DNA from: Nonomuraea solani | GTDB taxonomy: Bacteria > Actinomycetota > Actinomycetes > Streptosporangiales > Streptosporangiaceae | Reading direction: 5' to 3' | Length of the DNA stretch: 64,000 nt | Assembly: GCF_900108335.1 (NCBI RefSeq) | Contig: NZ_FNVT01000001.1 | Location: 248,001 to 312,000 of the forward strand | In this document: positions 16,581 through 27,200 of the stretch, one piece after another | Layout: the number at the start of each line of letters is the position of its first letter | Numbering within the stretch: position 1 is the first letter of the stretch | The notes under the pieces: generated by a model | The model's database searches: none | Seen by the model: the letters and a program-made list of their open reading frames with translations, nothing else | Told to the model about the DNA's origin: nothing | Program-made: the position numbers and the translations under genes

Positions 16581-17506
16581 GTCGTCTGCCTCCTGCGCAG
16601 CGCCTGCACGACCACGGTGAGCACCAGCGTGGCCAGGAAGAGCACGATCCCGCCCGCCGAGGCGACCCCCAGCTCGTTCTTCTGGAACCCGAGCTTGTAG
16701 ATCAAGGTCATGAGCACCTCGGACGAGCCGTTCGGCCCGCCGTTCGTCAGCACGTACACCTCGACGAAGACCCGCAGCCCGCGGATGGCGGCCAGCGTGA
16801 ACAGGATCCAGAACACCGGCCGCAGCGCGGGCAGCGTGATGTGCCGCAGCCGCCGCCAGGTGGAGGCCCCGTCCACGGCCGCGGCCTCGTACAGGGTGCG
16901 GTCGACCCCGACGAGCCCGGCCAGGAAGATCATCATGTCGTACGGCGTCCCGCGCCAGATGCTCATCAGCATGATCGACCCCAGCGAGGTGTCCTCGCTG
17001 CCCAGCCACGGCTGTGGATCGATGCCGACCCAGCCGATGATCACATTGAGCATCCCGTTGTCCGCCGGGTGGAACATGATGCGCCACACCTCGGCCACGG
17101 CCGCCATCGTCGTGACGACCGGCAGGAAGGCCGCGGTTCTGATGAACCACAGATACCGGGCGGGCCCCTCGATGAGCAGCGCGAACCCGAGGCCCAGCAC
17201 GAGCGAGCCGAGCGTGGTGCCGAGCGCCAGCACGACGCTGTGCCAGATGGCCGCGCCGAACTCGTCGTCCGTGATGATCGTCTGGTAGTTCTGCCAGCCG
17301 ACCCACTCGTCACCGAGGAAGGTCTGGACCTTGAACAGGCTCTTCCAGAGACCGACGAACATCGGGATGAACTTGAAGTACAGGAAGAGCAGCAGCGCGG
17401 GCGCCAGGAACAGCCAGGCGACCAGCGGCCCCCGCCACCGCGCCGCCTTGGGGCGGTGGCCGGGGGGTGACGACCGGCTGGGTGCCGGGGCGATGGTGGA
17501 GGTCAT
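16577..17506 (-). CDS. Carbohydrate ABC importer permease (MalF type)
   Basis: 309 residues with a cytoplasmic basic N-terminus and six membrane segments. The EAA loop is TLYEAAAVDGASTWRRLRHITLPALRP. It overlaps the solute-binding protein stop (ATGA at 17503-17506) and its own stop overlaps the next permease start, so all three are translationally coupled. It forms the heterodimeric channel with the 15720-16580 product. Confidence 0.9.
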
Positions 17507-18810
17507 GAGGCTTTCTGACTCTGCAGTTCCTGGGTCAGCTTGGTGTTCGCCTGCTCCATGGCCGCCTTGACGTCGGCGGAGCAGTCGGCCCAGACGGTGT
17601 TGATGGAGTCGGCGGAGTCCTGGCGGATCGGCGCCCAGTTGGGCACCGGCGGGGCGTAGACGGCGTTCGCGTACGCCTCCTGGAAGACCTTCCAGCGCGG
17701 ATCCTGCCGCTCACCGGCCATGTCGACCTGGGTGTTGACGGGCAGGCGGACGATGGCGCCGTTGGCGTCCTTGTTCATGCCGATCTTCTGGCCCTCGGGC
17801 GAGATCGCGAACTCGGCGAACTTCTTCTGCGCGTCCTGGTTCTGGGAACCGGCCATGACGTAGACGTTCTCGCCCTCGCCGAGGGTGCCGGGACCGCCCG
17901 ACGGGCCCTTGGGCACGGGCAGGACCTCGATCTTGTCGGTGCCGATGCTCTTGACGAACCGCGCGAGCACGTACGGGCCGACCAGGTAGATGCCGCCCTG
18001 GCCCTTCTCGAACACCTCGTGCGTGACGGTCGTGTCGTTGCTGACGGCGCCGGGGTTGACGGTCTTGGACTTGCAGAACTGGTCCTGCAGGTACTGGACG
18101 GCCTCGACGGTCTTGGGGTCGTTCATCGTGGCGGTGTACTTACCGGGCGCCGCCGCCTTGATGAAGTCGCCGCCGTTGGCGTAGATGAGCGAGGAGGCGT
18201 ACCAGGAGGCGTAGCCGCGCTTGGTGCCCGCGGGGATGACGAAGCCGGCGGTGTCCTTCTGGCCGTTGCCGTCGGGGTCCTTCTCCGTGAACGCGGTGGC
18301 CAGCTTGGACAGGTCCTCCCAGGTCGCGGGCGGTTCCATGGACACCTTCTCGCGCCAGTCCTTGCGGACGATCAGCGCGAACGCCTGGGCGGAGAACGGG
18401 GCGGCGTAGAACTTGCCGTCGCTGCCCGTGGCGGCCTTCCAGGCCAGCTCGGACAACTGGTCGCCGCCGGCCAGCTTGGCCTTGTCCATCTCGACCAGCC
18501 AGCCCTGCGACTGCATGTTGCCGAGCTGGGCGGTGTCGTTGATCACGATGTCGGGCAGCTGCTTCTGCGCCGCCTGCTGGTTCAGTTTCGTTTCGAAGTC
18601 GTCGAAAAGTGCGACGACTTTAGTTTGAACGCCACTCGCCTTGGTAAAAGCGTCGGCGAGCTTCTTGGCTGTCTTGGCGGAGTCGGAATCCGGCGCCTGC
18701 CTGATCCAGATCTCCAGCGCGTTGTCCGAACCCGATTCCCCGGAGCCGCAGCCTGTCAGCCCTACGGCCAAGGTCGTCATGATCGCGACCCCGAGTAGAC
18801 GACGTGACAT
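17503..18810 (-). CDS. Extracellular solute-binding lipoprotein, sugar family 1
   Basis: 435 residues. The lipoprotein signal peptide ends in the lipobox LTGC (Cys21), so the mature protein is tethered outside the membrane. Family-1 binding-protein features include LEIWIRQAPDSD, LPDIVINDTAQLGNMQSQGWL and a long C-terminal lobe. It is the first gene of the importer operon. Its promoter region (18811-18945) is divergent with uronate dehydrogenase and contains the shared IclR-type box at 18824-18839. The presence of uronate dehydrogenase next door suggests a uronic-acid ligand. Confidence 0.92.
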   Translation of the reverse strand: MSRRLLGVAIMTTLAVGLTGCGSGESGSDNALEIWIRQAPDSDSAKTAKKLADAFTKASGVQTKVVALFDDFETKLNQQAAQKQLPDIVINDTAQLGNMQSQGWLVEMDKAKLAGGDQLSELAWKAATGSDGKFYAAPFSAQAFALIVRKDWREKVSMEPPATWEDLSKLATAFTEKDPDGNGQKDTAGFVIPAGTKRGYASWYASSLIYANGGDFIKAAAPGKYTATMNDPKTVEAVQYLQDQFCKSKTVNPGAVSNDTTVTHEVFEKGQGGIYLVGPYVLARFVKSIGTDKIEVLPVPKGPSGGPGTLGEGENVYVMAGSQNQDAQKKFAEFAISPEGQKIGMNKDANGAIVRLPVNTQVDMAGERQDPRWKVFQEAYANAVYAPPVPNWAPIRQDSADSINTVWADCSADVKAAMEQANTKLTQELQSQKAS

Positions 18811-18823
18811 CAGACCGCCTCCC

Positions 18824-18839
18824 GTTCACATACGTGGAC
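18824..18839. promoter_or_regulatory. Candidate IclR operator in the importer/uronate dehydrogenase divergent region
   Basis: GTTCACATACGTGGAC fits the 16-bp consensus shared with 13014 and 15702. A second half-box ACGTGTGTGAAC ends at 18871; its spacing (32 bases) differs from the 19-base phasing elsewhere. The box lies 14 bases upstream of the binding-protein start codon. Confidence 0.6.
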
Positions 18840-18945
18840 ATGTGTCGTGCACTTGACGGACGTGTGTGAACGTAACTAGTGGCATAGCTCACGGTCAATA
18901 TTCAAGGATGTGAATCTCAAGCAGAATCGTGTACATCATGGATGC

Positions 18946-19740
18946 ATGCGCATTCTCATGACAGGGGCCGCCGGAAATGTGGGCAAGCTGCTCCGGCCAC
19001 GGCTCGCCCGCGAAGGCCGCACGCTGCGTCTTTCCGACCTTCACCCGGTCGAGCCCGGCCCTGGCGAGGAGTGGGTGACGGCCGACCTGGCCGACCCGGC
19101 CGCGATGGCCGAGGCGATGAAGGGCGTGGACGCCGTCCTGCACCTGGGCGGCCAGAGCCGCGAACACCCCTGGGACGACATCGTGCGGGCCAACATCGAC
19201 GGCACGCAGGTGCTCATGGAGGCGGCGCGCAACGAGGGCGTGGAGCACCTCGTGCTCATGGGCAGCCACCACGCGGCCGGCTTCCACACCAGGCCGGAGT
19301 CCGGCGAGGACCTGCCCGACTACGCCTTCCCGCGCCCCGACACCTTCTACGGCGTGAGCAAGGTCGTCATGGAGGCGCTCGGCAGCCTCTACCACGACCG
19401 GTTCGGCATGAACGTGACCGTCGTCAGGCTCGGCACCTGCAATGAGGGCTCCGTGGACACCCGCGGCCTGGCCACCTGGATCTCACCCGACGACCTCGCC
19501 CGCCTGGTCGAGGCCGCCCTGGTCGCGCCCGGCTACCACGTCGTCTGGGGCGTCTCCGACAACGCCCGCCGCTGGTGGTCCCTGCGCGAGGCCGAGGCCA
19601 TCGGGTACGTCTCCCGCGACTCCTCCGAGCCCATGGCCGCCGCGCTGATCGCCGAGCACGGCGAGCCCGACCTGTCGGAGCCCCTGCACCACCGCGCCGG
19701 CGGCGTCTTCACGCTGAACGAGCTGGGCGGCTCCTGGTAA
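18946..19740 (+). CDS. udh: NAD-dependent uronate dehydrogenase
   Basis: 264 residues, the same size as the characterised Agrobacterium uronate dehydrogenase. Short-chain dehydrogenase fold with the NAD-binding TGAAGNVG near the start, the DLAD motif after the third strand, LHLGG, the substrate segment SHHAAGFH and the catalytic Tyr135/Lys139 in FYGVSK. The pattern VRLGTCNEGS...LATWISPDDLARLVEAAL also matches that family. It oxidises glucuronate or galacturonate to the aldaro-lactone, feeding the dehydratase. ATG 18946 is preferred because it places the Rossmann strand at the N-terminus; GTG 18910 is in frame with GGA only 1-2 bases upstream. Confidence 0.87.
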   Translation: MRILMTGAAGNVGKLLRPRLAREGRTLRLSDLHPVEPGPGEEWVTADLADPAAMAEAMKGVDAVLHLGGQSREHPWDDIVRANIDGTQVLMEAARNEGVEHLVLMGSHHAAGFHTRPESGEDLPDYAFPRPDTFYGVSKVVMEALGSLYHDRFGMNVTVVRLGTCNEGSVDTRGLATWISPDDLARLVEAALVAPGYHVVWGVSDNARRWWSLREAEAIGYVSRDSSEPMAAALIAEHGEPDLSEPLHHRAGGVFTLNELGGSW

Positions 19741-19743
19741 TCG

Positions 19744-19811
19744 GCAACCGGTTGCAAGAACCTTGACGACTTGAGGCCCAAAGGTCAAGGTTTGATCTGG
19801 CAACCGTTTGC
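19744..19811. promoter_or_regulatory. Pair of LacI-type operators before lacI-galM
   Basis: GCAACCGGTTGC (19744-19755, perfect palindrome) and GCAACCGTTTGC (19800-19811, one mismatch) have centres 56 bases apart. They fit the central-CG operators of the LacI family. Between them CCTTGAC (19761) and GTCAAGG (19784) form another inverted repeat. The downstream box touches the ribosome site, so autorepression is likely. Confidence 0.7.
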
Positions 19812-19825
19812 AAGGGAGGGCCCGG

Positions 19826-20788
19826 ATGGCGGCGACGATCAAGGACGTGGCGCGCGCCTGCGGCGTGCACGTGTCCACAGTGTCCCGTACGTTCTCCGCG
19901 CCGCACCTGGTCAATCCTGCCACCAGAAGCCGCGTGCTGGCCGCCGCCGACGACCTGGGCTACCGCCCCAACCGGGCGGCCAGGGCCCTGACCACCGGGC
20001 GCACGTTCAACATGGGCCTGATCGTCGCCGACATCGCCAACCCGTTCTTCCCGCCGCTCATCAAGGCCGCCCAGTCGCAGGCCAGGGGCCGCGACTACCA
20101 CGTGTTCGTGGCCGACACGGACGAGGACCCGCGGGTCGAGGAGGAGCTGATCAGGACGTTCACCAAACAGGTGGACGGCGTCCTGTTGTGCAGCCCCCGC
20201 CTGTCGAACAAGATGATCGAGCGCCTGGCCGAGGACGTGCCGTTCGTCGTGATCAACCGGCGGATCAAGGGCATGCCCGCCGTGCTCATGAACGTCGCCC
20301 AGGGCGCCGAAGCCGCCCTGGAGCACCTGGCCGGGCTCGGCCACCGCAGGATCGCGCTCGTGTCCGGGCCGATCGGCTCGTGGACCAGCAACGAGATGCA
20401 GGGCGTGGCCGCCGAGGCGGTCGGGCTCGACCTGGTCTTCTTCGGCCCCAACCAGCCGACCGAGGCCGGCGGCCTGGCCGTGGCCCCCGACGTGGCGGCC
20501 TGCGGGGCCACCGCGGTGCTCGCCTACAACGACCTCGTGGCGCTCGGCGTCATTGAGGGCCTGTCGGCGATGGAGATAGGGGTACCAGACCAGATAAGTG
20601 TCATCGGGTTCGACGACATCCTCCCGGGACGGCTCAACCGGCCCAAACTGACCACGGTCGCCATGCCGGCCGTGGCCGCCGGAAGGATGGCCGTCGATCT
20701 GCTGCTGCAGTCGGGGGGCGAGGGTGCGACGGTGACCCTCGACACCGCCCTCATCGTCCGCGAATCCACGGGAAGGGCCCAATCATGA
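19826..20788 (+). CDS. LacI-family transcriptional regulator
   Basis: 320 residues from ATG 19826, with GGGAGGG just upstream. The N-terminal HTH ATIKDVARACGVHVSTVSRTF and hinge helix NRAARALTTGRTF are followed by a periplasmic-binding-like effector domain (FNMGLIVADIANPFFPPLIKAA, GHRRIALVSGP, AVLAYNDLVALGVI, ISVIGFDDI). Two LacI-type palindromes lie just upstream, and the stop overlaps the galM start (ATGA), so it controls itself and galM. The effector sugar is unknown. Confidence 0.93.
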   Translation: MAATIKDVARACGVHVSTVSRTFSAPHLVNPATRSRVLAAADDLGYRPNRAARALTTGRTFNMGLIVADIANPFFPPLIKAAQSQARGRDYHVFVADTDEDPRVEEELIRTFTKQVDGVLLCSPRLSNKMIERLAEDVPFVVINRRIKGMPAVLMNVAQGAEAALEHLAGLGHRRIALVSGPIGSWTSNEMQGVAAEAVGLDLVFFGPNQPTEAGGLAVAPDVAACGATAVLAYNDLVALGVIEGLSAMEIGVPDQISVIGFDDILPGRLNRPKLTTVAMPAVAAGRMAVDLLLQSGGEGATVTLDTALIVRESTGRAQS

Positions 20789-21717
20789 TCTTCGGAACGC
20801 TGCCGTCAGGCCGGCAGGTCGAGAGCGTAGAGCTGTCCTCAGGGCGGCTGCGCGCCGAGGTGCTCACCTACGGCGCCATCGTGCGCACGCTGGAGGTGTC
20901 CGGGGTCAACGTCGTGCTCGGGCTGGACACGCTGGAGGACTACCGGACCCGCAGCCGCTACTTCGGCGCCGTCGTCGGCCGCTACGGCAACCGCATCGCC
21001 GGCGGCACCTTCACCCTCGACGGCGTCGAGTTTCGGCTGCCGCTCAACAACGGCCCCAACAGCCTGCACGGCGGCACCGAGGGCTTCGACAGCCAGGTGT
21101 GGACGATCGCCGAGCGCACCGGCTCGTCGGTGACGCTGACGCTGACCAGCCCCGACGGCGACCAGGGCTACCCGGGCACGCTGACCGCCTCGGTCACGTA
21201 CACGCTCGCGGACGACGCGCTCCGCATCGACTACACGGCCGAGACCGACGCCCCGACCGTGGTCAACCTGACGAACCACAGCTACTTCAACCTCAAGGGC
21301 GGCGGCGACGTGCTCGACCACGTCATCCGCATGGAGGCCGAGCACTACCTGCCGGTCGACGAGGACAAGATCCCCACGGGCGAGCTGGCCAAGGTCAAGG
21401 ACACGCCGTTCGACTTCCGCGAGCCGCACGCCCTGGGCGAGCGCTACGACGGCGCCTACGACCACTGCTTCGTGCTCGACGGCCCCGTCCAGGTCACGGC
21501 AGGCGATCTGACCATGGAGGTCACGACCACCGAGCCCGGCGTGCAGTTCTACTCAGGGAGCATGCTGGACGGGGTCACCACGCCGTTCGGGGCCTTCGCC
21601 GGGCTGTGCCTGGAGACGCAGCACTTCCCCGACGCGCCCAACCAGCCGCAGTTTCCCTCGACCGTGCTGCGGCCGGGCGAGCTCCGCACCTCCACCACGA
21701 CCTATCGCTTCATCTGA
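20785..21717 (+). CDS. galM: Aldose 1-epimerase (mutarotase)
   Basis: 310 residues, normal length. Interconverts alpha and beta anomers of hexoses. The conserved pieces are GRYGNRIAGGTF, NSLHGGTEGFD (His near 93), VVNLTNHSYFNL with the catalytic acid His, DHCFVLDG and the base Glu in LCLETQHFPDAPN. The ATG overlaps the lacI stop. The enzyme may prepare sugars delivered by the adjacent importer (inference). Its 3' end overlaps the convergent phosphatase gene by 8 bases, with no room for a terminator. Confidence 0.94.
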   Translation: MIFGTLPSGRQVESVELSSGRLRAEVLTYGAIVRTLEVSGVNVVLGLDTLEDYRTRSRYFGAVVGRYGNRIAGGTFTLDGVEFRLPLNNGPNSLHGGTEGFDSQVWTIAERTGSSVTLTLTSPDGDQGYPGTLTASVTYTLADDALRIDYTAETDAPTVVNLTNHSYFNLKGGGDVLDHVIRMEAEHYLPVDEDKIPTGELAKVKDTPFDFREPHALGERYDGAYDHCFVLDGPVQVTAGDLTMEVTTTEPGVQFYSGSMLDGVTTPFGAFAGLCLETQHFPDAPNQPQFPSTVLRPGELRTSTTTYRFI

Positions 21718-24169
21718 CCTGACGCAGGGCGGCGGCGGCCTTGATCACCAACAGGGCCACGTCGTCCTGCGACGGCTCGGTGGCGAAGGTCTCGACGGCG
21801 TGCCGCACGCGCTCGGCCACCGCGTGGGCGCTCAGCCCCGCGCAGCCGGCCAGGATCGCCGACAGCCCGTCGCCGTCGTCCAGCAGCCGGTCGCCGTCGC
21901 GGCGCTCGGTCACGCCGTCGGTGACGCACAGCAGCACCTCCTCCGGCGCGAGCTCGAACGTCTCCACGTAGAACCGGGCGCCGGCCTCGATGCCGAGCAG
22001 CAACTGCGGCGTCGCCATGGCCTCCACCAGGCCGCTCTCCCGCAGCAGGAGGGGCGGCGGATGGCCGGCCGAGGCGATCGTGCACAGCGCGCCGCCCTGG
22101 GGGAGCGGGGTCAGCTCCCCGCACAGCAGGCTGAGGAACCGGCCCTCCTCGCCCTCCTCCAGCAGTGCGTGGTTGAGCCGGTCGAAGATGTCGGCCACCG
22201 TGTAGTGCTCCTTGGCCAGCAGGCGTACGGCGTGCCGGGCCAGCCCCGTGACCGCGGCCGCCTCCGGGCCGCTGCCGCACACGTCGCCCAGGGCGAAACA
22301 CCAGTGGTCGGCCACCGTGAACAGGTCGTAGAAGTCGCCGCCGACGTCCGCGCCCTCCTCGGCCGGCTCGTAGACGACCGCGGACTCCAGGCCCGGCATG
22401 GGCGCCGTCCGCATGGGCAGCAGGCTGCGCTGCAGCACCCGCGAGGTGGTCGCCTGCCTGGCGTACAGCATGGCGGTGTGCAGGTTGAGCGCCACCAGCC
22501 GGCACAGGTCGGCCAGCAGGTCGGCCAGTTCGAGCGGCAGCGTCGTCTCGGCCCGGCCGATCACCAGCGCGCCGTGCGACCTGCCCTGGGTGAGCAGCGG
22601 GAACGCCAGCACGTTCTCCGGGCCGACCGGCCAGGTCATCTCGTTGAGCGCGGTGCGCGGGATGGCGGGCAGCGACTTGCGCAGGTCGGCGTTGTGGCGC
22701 TCCTCGCTGTGCCAGACGTGGGCGAGCCTGGTCATGCCCGCCAGATCGGTCAGGTAGACCGCGGCCCACGTGGCGATCTTGGGCACCACGAGCTGCGCGG
22801 TCAGGGCCGCGATCAGCTCCTCGTCGTGGACGCCCGCCAGCAACTCGCCCGCCTCGGCCAGGAACGACAGCCGCCCCCGGTGCGCGCGCTCCTGCTCGGC
22901 CAGCCGCTCGCGCTGCACGGGCACGGCGACCTGGTCGGCGATGTGCTGCAGGCTGACCGTGAGCTCCTGGTCGAAGCGGCCCGGCTGGGCAGCCGTGACC
23001 ACGATGTAGCCGGTCACCTCGCCGGACACGAGCAGCGGCGCGCACGCCAGCGACCGGGCCCGGAGCTGCTGGGCCAGCTCGACGTCCCCGGCCAGCAGGT
23101 CCTCGATCATGGCGGGCGCCTTGCGGTCGACGCCGAACACCCCCGTGGCCAGCACCCCCACCAGCCCGGCCGTGACGCCGGCACCGGCCGCCACGCCGAA
23201 CCGGTGGCCGCCGTCGGCGGCCAGCAGCACGTAGGCGGCGTCGCCGCCGCACGACATCTGCACGATCTGGGCGATCGTGTCGAGCAGCTCGGAGAACGGC
23301 ATGTCCTGGTCGAGCAGGTCCTTGATCCGCCGGCCCGCCTCCCTGCGCAGCGGCGCGGGAGGCGGCGTCAGGACATAGCGGTGATCGCTGGCCACCACCA
23401 TCCAGATCGCCCGGCGCTCCTCGGAACGCGTGCGCAGGTGGGACACGTAGACGGGCACGAGCCGGCCGTCCAGGTGGCGCATCCGCGCCTCGCCCCGCCA
23501 GCGGCCCAGGTTGAGCGTGTCGGCCAGCGACAGCGCGTAGGGCCCGTGGCCGCGCCAGGCCACCAGCTCCTTGAGCGACCTGCCGATGGCCTGCTCGGGC
23601 CGCCAGCCCAGCAACTGCTCGGCCTCGGAGTTCCACGACTCCACCACGCCGTCGCGGTCGCACACCACCACGCCGACGTGCAGGGTGTCGATGGGCGCGG
23701 CGATCATGGCGGGGGCCAGGCCGGGCGGGCCGACCACGACCTCCTGCTGGTCGCAGCCCTCGCTGAGCTCCATGCGCACCCAGACGCGCTTGGCCGTCCT
23801 GGTGTAGGTGACGCCCCAGGCGTCGGCCAGCATCCCGGCGAGCGCGAGGCCGCGCCCTGAGGTGGGCAGCGGGTCGCCTTCGGGTGGCGGGGATTCGGCG
23901 GCCAGGATGGTGCGGGTGGGATGGTGGTCGTCGACCTCGATTTCGAGTTTCGCCGGAGTGGCGTCGACGTCCAGGCGGCACGTCAGCTCGACGCCGGTGC
24001 CCGCGTGCACCACGGCGTTGGTGACGAGTTCGCTGGTCAGGAGCACGGCGTCTTCCGCCAGATGGCTCAGGCGCCACTCGCCCAGCACCTGGCGGACGAA
24101 TCTGCGCGCGTGCGCCGGTGCATGGGGAGTGCCGTCGAAAGCCGTGCTCGACACCCTGGTCGTGTCCAC
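21710..24169 (-). CDS. Multidomain regulator: anti-sigma-type HATPase, PAS, GAF and SpoIIE-like PP2C phosphatase
   Basis: 819 residues, soluble. An N-terminal HATPase_c of RsbW type (residues 15-135, LLTSELVTNAVVHAG and GRGLALAGMLADAWGV) is followed by a PAS domain (about 155-275, VVVCDRDGVVESWNSEAEQLLGW), two GAF-like sensor regions (about 290-430 and 440-570) and a SpoIIE phosphatase (about 580-815) with GADVGGDFYDLF, LGDVCGSGPEAA, LCVTDGVTERRDG and SQDDVALLV. Such proteins kinase-inactivate and phosphatase-activate anti-anti-sigma factors in partner switching. The GTG start has an AGGA ribosome site. It is divergent from the poly-HAMP kinase, with a shared palindrome-bearing promoter region. 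Confidence 0.9.
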   Translation of the reverse strand: MDTTRVSSTAFDGTPHAPAHARRFVRQVLGEWRLSHLAEDAVLLTSELVTNAVVHAGTGVELTCRLDVDATPAKLEIEVDDHHPTRTILAAESPPPEGDPLPTSGRGLALAGMLADAWGVTYTRTAKRVWVRMELSEGCDQQEVVVGPPGLAPAMIAAPIDTLHVGVVVCDRDGVVESWNSEAEQLLGWRPEQAIGRSLKELVAWRGHGPYALSLADTLNLGRWRGEARMRHLDGRLVPVYVSHLRTRSEERRAIWMVVASDHRYVLTPPPAPLRREAGRRIKDLLDQDMPFSELLDTIAQIVQMSCGGDAAYVLLAADGGHRFGVAAGAGVTAGLVGVLATGVFGVDRKAPAMIEDLLAGDVELAQQLRARSLACAPLLVSGEVTGYIVVTAAQPGRFDQELTVSLQHIADQVAVPVQRERLAEQERAHRGRLSFLAEAGELLAGVHDEELIAALTAQLVVPKIATWAAVYLTDLAGMTRLAHVWHSEERHNADLRKSLPAIPRTALNEMTWPVGPENVLAFPLLTQGRSHGALVIGRAETTLPLELADLLADLCRLVALNLHTAMLYARQATTSRVLQRSLLPMRTAPMPGLESAVVYEPAEEGADVGGDFYDLFTVADHWCFALGDVCGSGPEAAAVTGLARHAVRLLAKEHYTVADIFDRLNHALLEEGEEGRFLSLLCGELTPLPQGGALCTIASAGHPPPLLLRESGLVEAMATPQLLLGIEAGARFYVETFELAPEEVLLCVTDGVTERRDGDRLLDDGDGLSAILAGCAGLSAHAVAERVRHAVETFATEPSQDDVALLVIKAAAALRQVR

Positions 24170-24183
24170 TCTGCGTCCTAGAA

Positions 24184-24229
24184 CATCACTCGATGTGGCA
24201 GTTCAGTCACTCTCAGAGTGGCAGACTGA
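24184..24229. promoter_or_regulatory. Nested inverted repeats in the phosphatase/poly-HAMP kinase divergent region
   Basis: CACTCT-c-AGAGTG (24208-24220) is a perfect 13-bp palindrome. It is flanked by TCAGT (24203) and ACTGA (24225), and CATC-ACTC-GATG lies at 24184-24195. The region separates two large signalling genes, so a regulator binding here could switch both. Binding protein unknown. Confidence 0.4.
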
Positions 24230-24264
24230 TGCCGTTGATACCTCCAGTTGTGAAGAAGGCCGCC

Positions 24265-27200
24265 ATGGTCGCGCAGTTGGAATCGCCGTACACGCCTGGA
24301 TCGCTCCACCCAGCGGACCTCCGTCCCCTGCTCGTGGCCCTGCAGGGGCTGCGCGACGGGAACTTCCGCACCCGGCTGGAGATGCCCGGCGATCCCGTCC
24401 TCGCCGAGCTGGCGATCACGTTCAACCAGGTGATCGACCGCAACGAGCACCTGTCCAACGAGCTGACCCGATTGCGCGGTGAGGTGGCCAGGCACGGGCG
24501 GCTCGACGAGCGCCTGAGCCCGAGCCCCGGCACGGGGAGCTGGGCGGTCAACATCGCCGCCGTCAACACCCTGGTCGACGCGCTCGTCATTCCGGCGGCC
24601 AAGGCCACCCGGGTGCTCAACGCGGTCGCCGACGGCGACCTGTCCAAACGGGTGGACCTGCAGGAGGACAACCGGCCGCTGCGCGGCGGGCTGCGCCTGA
24701 TGGGCAAGGCCGTCAACCGCATGGTCGACCAGCTCGCGCTGTTCTCCGGCGAGGTGACCAGGGTGGCGCGCGAGGTCGGCACCGAGGGGCGGCTCGGCGG
24801 CCGGGCCAAGGTGCAGGGCATGTCGGGGAGCTGGCGCGACGTCACCGAAGCGGTCAACGCCATGGCCGGGCGGCTGACGGCCCAGGTGCGCGACATCGCG
24901 GTGGTGACCACGGCCGTGGCCAGGGGCGACCTGACCCGGCAGGTGACGGTCGAGGCCACGGGCGAGCTGCTGGAGCTCAAGCTGACCGTCAACACCATGG
25001 TCGACCAGCTCTCGTCGTTCGCCAGCGAGGTCACCCGGGTGGCGCGCGAGGTCGGCACCGAGGGGCAGCTCGGCGGCCGGGCCGAGGTGAAGGGCGTGCT
25101 CGGCACCTGGAAGGACCTGACCGACAACGTCAACTTCATGGCCTCCAACCTGACCACCCAGGTGCGCTCGATCGCGCAGGTGACGACCGCGGTGGCCAAC
25201 GGCGACCTGTCGAAGAAGATCACCGTCGACGCGCGGGGCGAGATCCTGCAGCTCAAGGACACCATCAACACGATGGTGGGGCAGTTGTCGGCGTTCGCCG
25301 ACGAGGTGACGCGGGTGGCGCGCGAGGTGGGTACGGAGGGCCGGTTGGGCGGTCAGGCGCAGGTGCGGGGGGTGAGCGGGGTGTGGAAGGACCTGACCGA
25401 CAACGTCAACTTCATGGCCTCCAACCTCACCGAGCAGGTACGCGACATCGCCCAGGTCGCCACCGCCGTCGCCCAGGGCGACCTGAGCCGCAAGATCAGC
25501 GTCGACGTCAAGGGCGAGATCCTGCAGCTCAAGGACACCGTCAACACGATGGTGGGGCAGTTGTCGGCGTTCGCCGACGAGGTGACGCGGGTGGCCCGTG
25601 AGGTGGGCACCGAGGGGCGGTTGGGCGGTCAGGCGCAGGTTCGGGGGGTGAGCGGGGTGTGGAAGGACCTGACGGACAACGTCAACTTCATGGCCTCCAA
25701 CCTCACCAGCCAAGTACGCAACATCGCCAAGGTCACCACCGCCATCGCCAACGGCGACCTGTACAAGAAGATCAACGTGGACGCCCGCGGCGAGATCCTC
25801 CAGCTCAAGGACACCATCAACGCCACCGTCGACAAGCTGTCCGCGTTCGCCGACGAGGTGACCAGGGTGGCCCGCGAAGTCGGCACCGAGGGGCGGTTGG
25901 GCGGTCAGGCGCAGGTTCGGGGGGTGAGCGGGGTGTGGAAGGACCTGACGGACAACGTCAACTTCATGGCCTCCAACCTCACCAGCCAGGTGCGCAACAT
26001 CGCCCAGGTCGCCACCGCCGTGGCCAACGGCGACCTGTACAAGAAGATCGACGTGGACGCCCGCGGCGAGATCCTCGAACTCAAGACCACCATCAACACC
26101 ATGGTCGACACGCTGTCGTCGTTCTCCTCCGAGGTGACGCGGGTGGCCCGCGAGGTCGGCTCCGAGGGCAGGCTGGGCGGGCAGGCCGAGGTCGAGGGCG
26201 TCTACGGCACCTGGGAGCGCCTCACCAAGAACGTCAACGAGCTGGCCGGCAACCTCACCACCCAAGTGCGCGCCATCGCCGAGGTGGCCAGCGCCGTCGC
26301 CCAGGGCGACCTGAGCCGCTCGATCAGCGTCGAGGCCAAGGGCGAGGTCGCCGAGCTGAAGAACAACGTCAACCTCATGGTCGCCAACCTGCGCGAGACC
26401 ACCCGCGCCAAAGACTGGCTGGAGAGCAACCTGGCCCGCATCGCCGGGCTCATGCAGGGCCACCGCGACCTGGTCGAGGTGGCCGACCTCATCCTGCGCG
26501 AGCTGACGCCGCTGGTCAGCGCCCAGTACGGCGCCTTCTTCCTGGCCGACGCCGACTCGCCCGACGGCTCGCTGGCCTTCATCGCCGGCTACGGCGCCGC
26601 CCACGACGTGCTCCCCGGGCCCGGCACACCCGGTCCCGGCCTGATCAGGCAGGCGGCCCTGGAACGCAAGCGCATCCTGTTCGAGGACGTGCCGCCCGGC
26701 TACATCAAGGTCCACTCGGGACTCGGCGAGGCGGCTCCGGCCAGCGTGGTGGTGCTGCCCATCGTGTACGAGGACAAGGTGCTCGGGGTGATCGAGCTGG
26801 CCTCGTTCAGCCGGTTCAGCGACGTGCACCTGGCCTTCTTCGACCAGTTCGTGGTGACCATCGGCGTGGCGATCAACACGATCATCGCCAACGCCCGCAC
26901 CGAGGCGCTGCTGTCGGAGTCCCAGCGGCTGGCCCAGCAGCTCCAGGGCCGCTCCGACGAGCTGCAGCGCCAGCAGGCCGAGCTGCGCAAGTCGAACGCC
27001 GCGCTGGAGGAGAAGGCCCACCTGCTGGCCACCTCCTCCCGCTACAAGTCGGAGTTCCTGGCCAACATGTCCCACGAGCTGCGCACCCCGCTCAACAGCC
27101 TGCTCATCCTGGCCAGGCTGCTGGCCGACAACCCCGAGGGGAACCTGTCGGAGCAGGAGGTCGAGTTCGCCACGACGATCCACAACGCCGGCAGCGACCT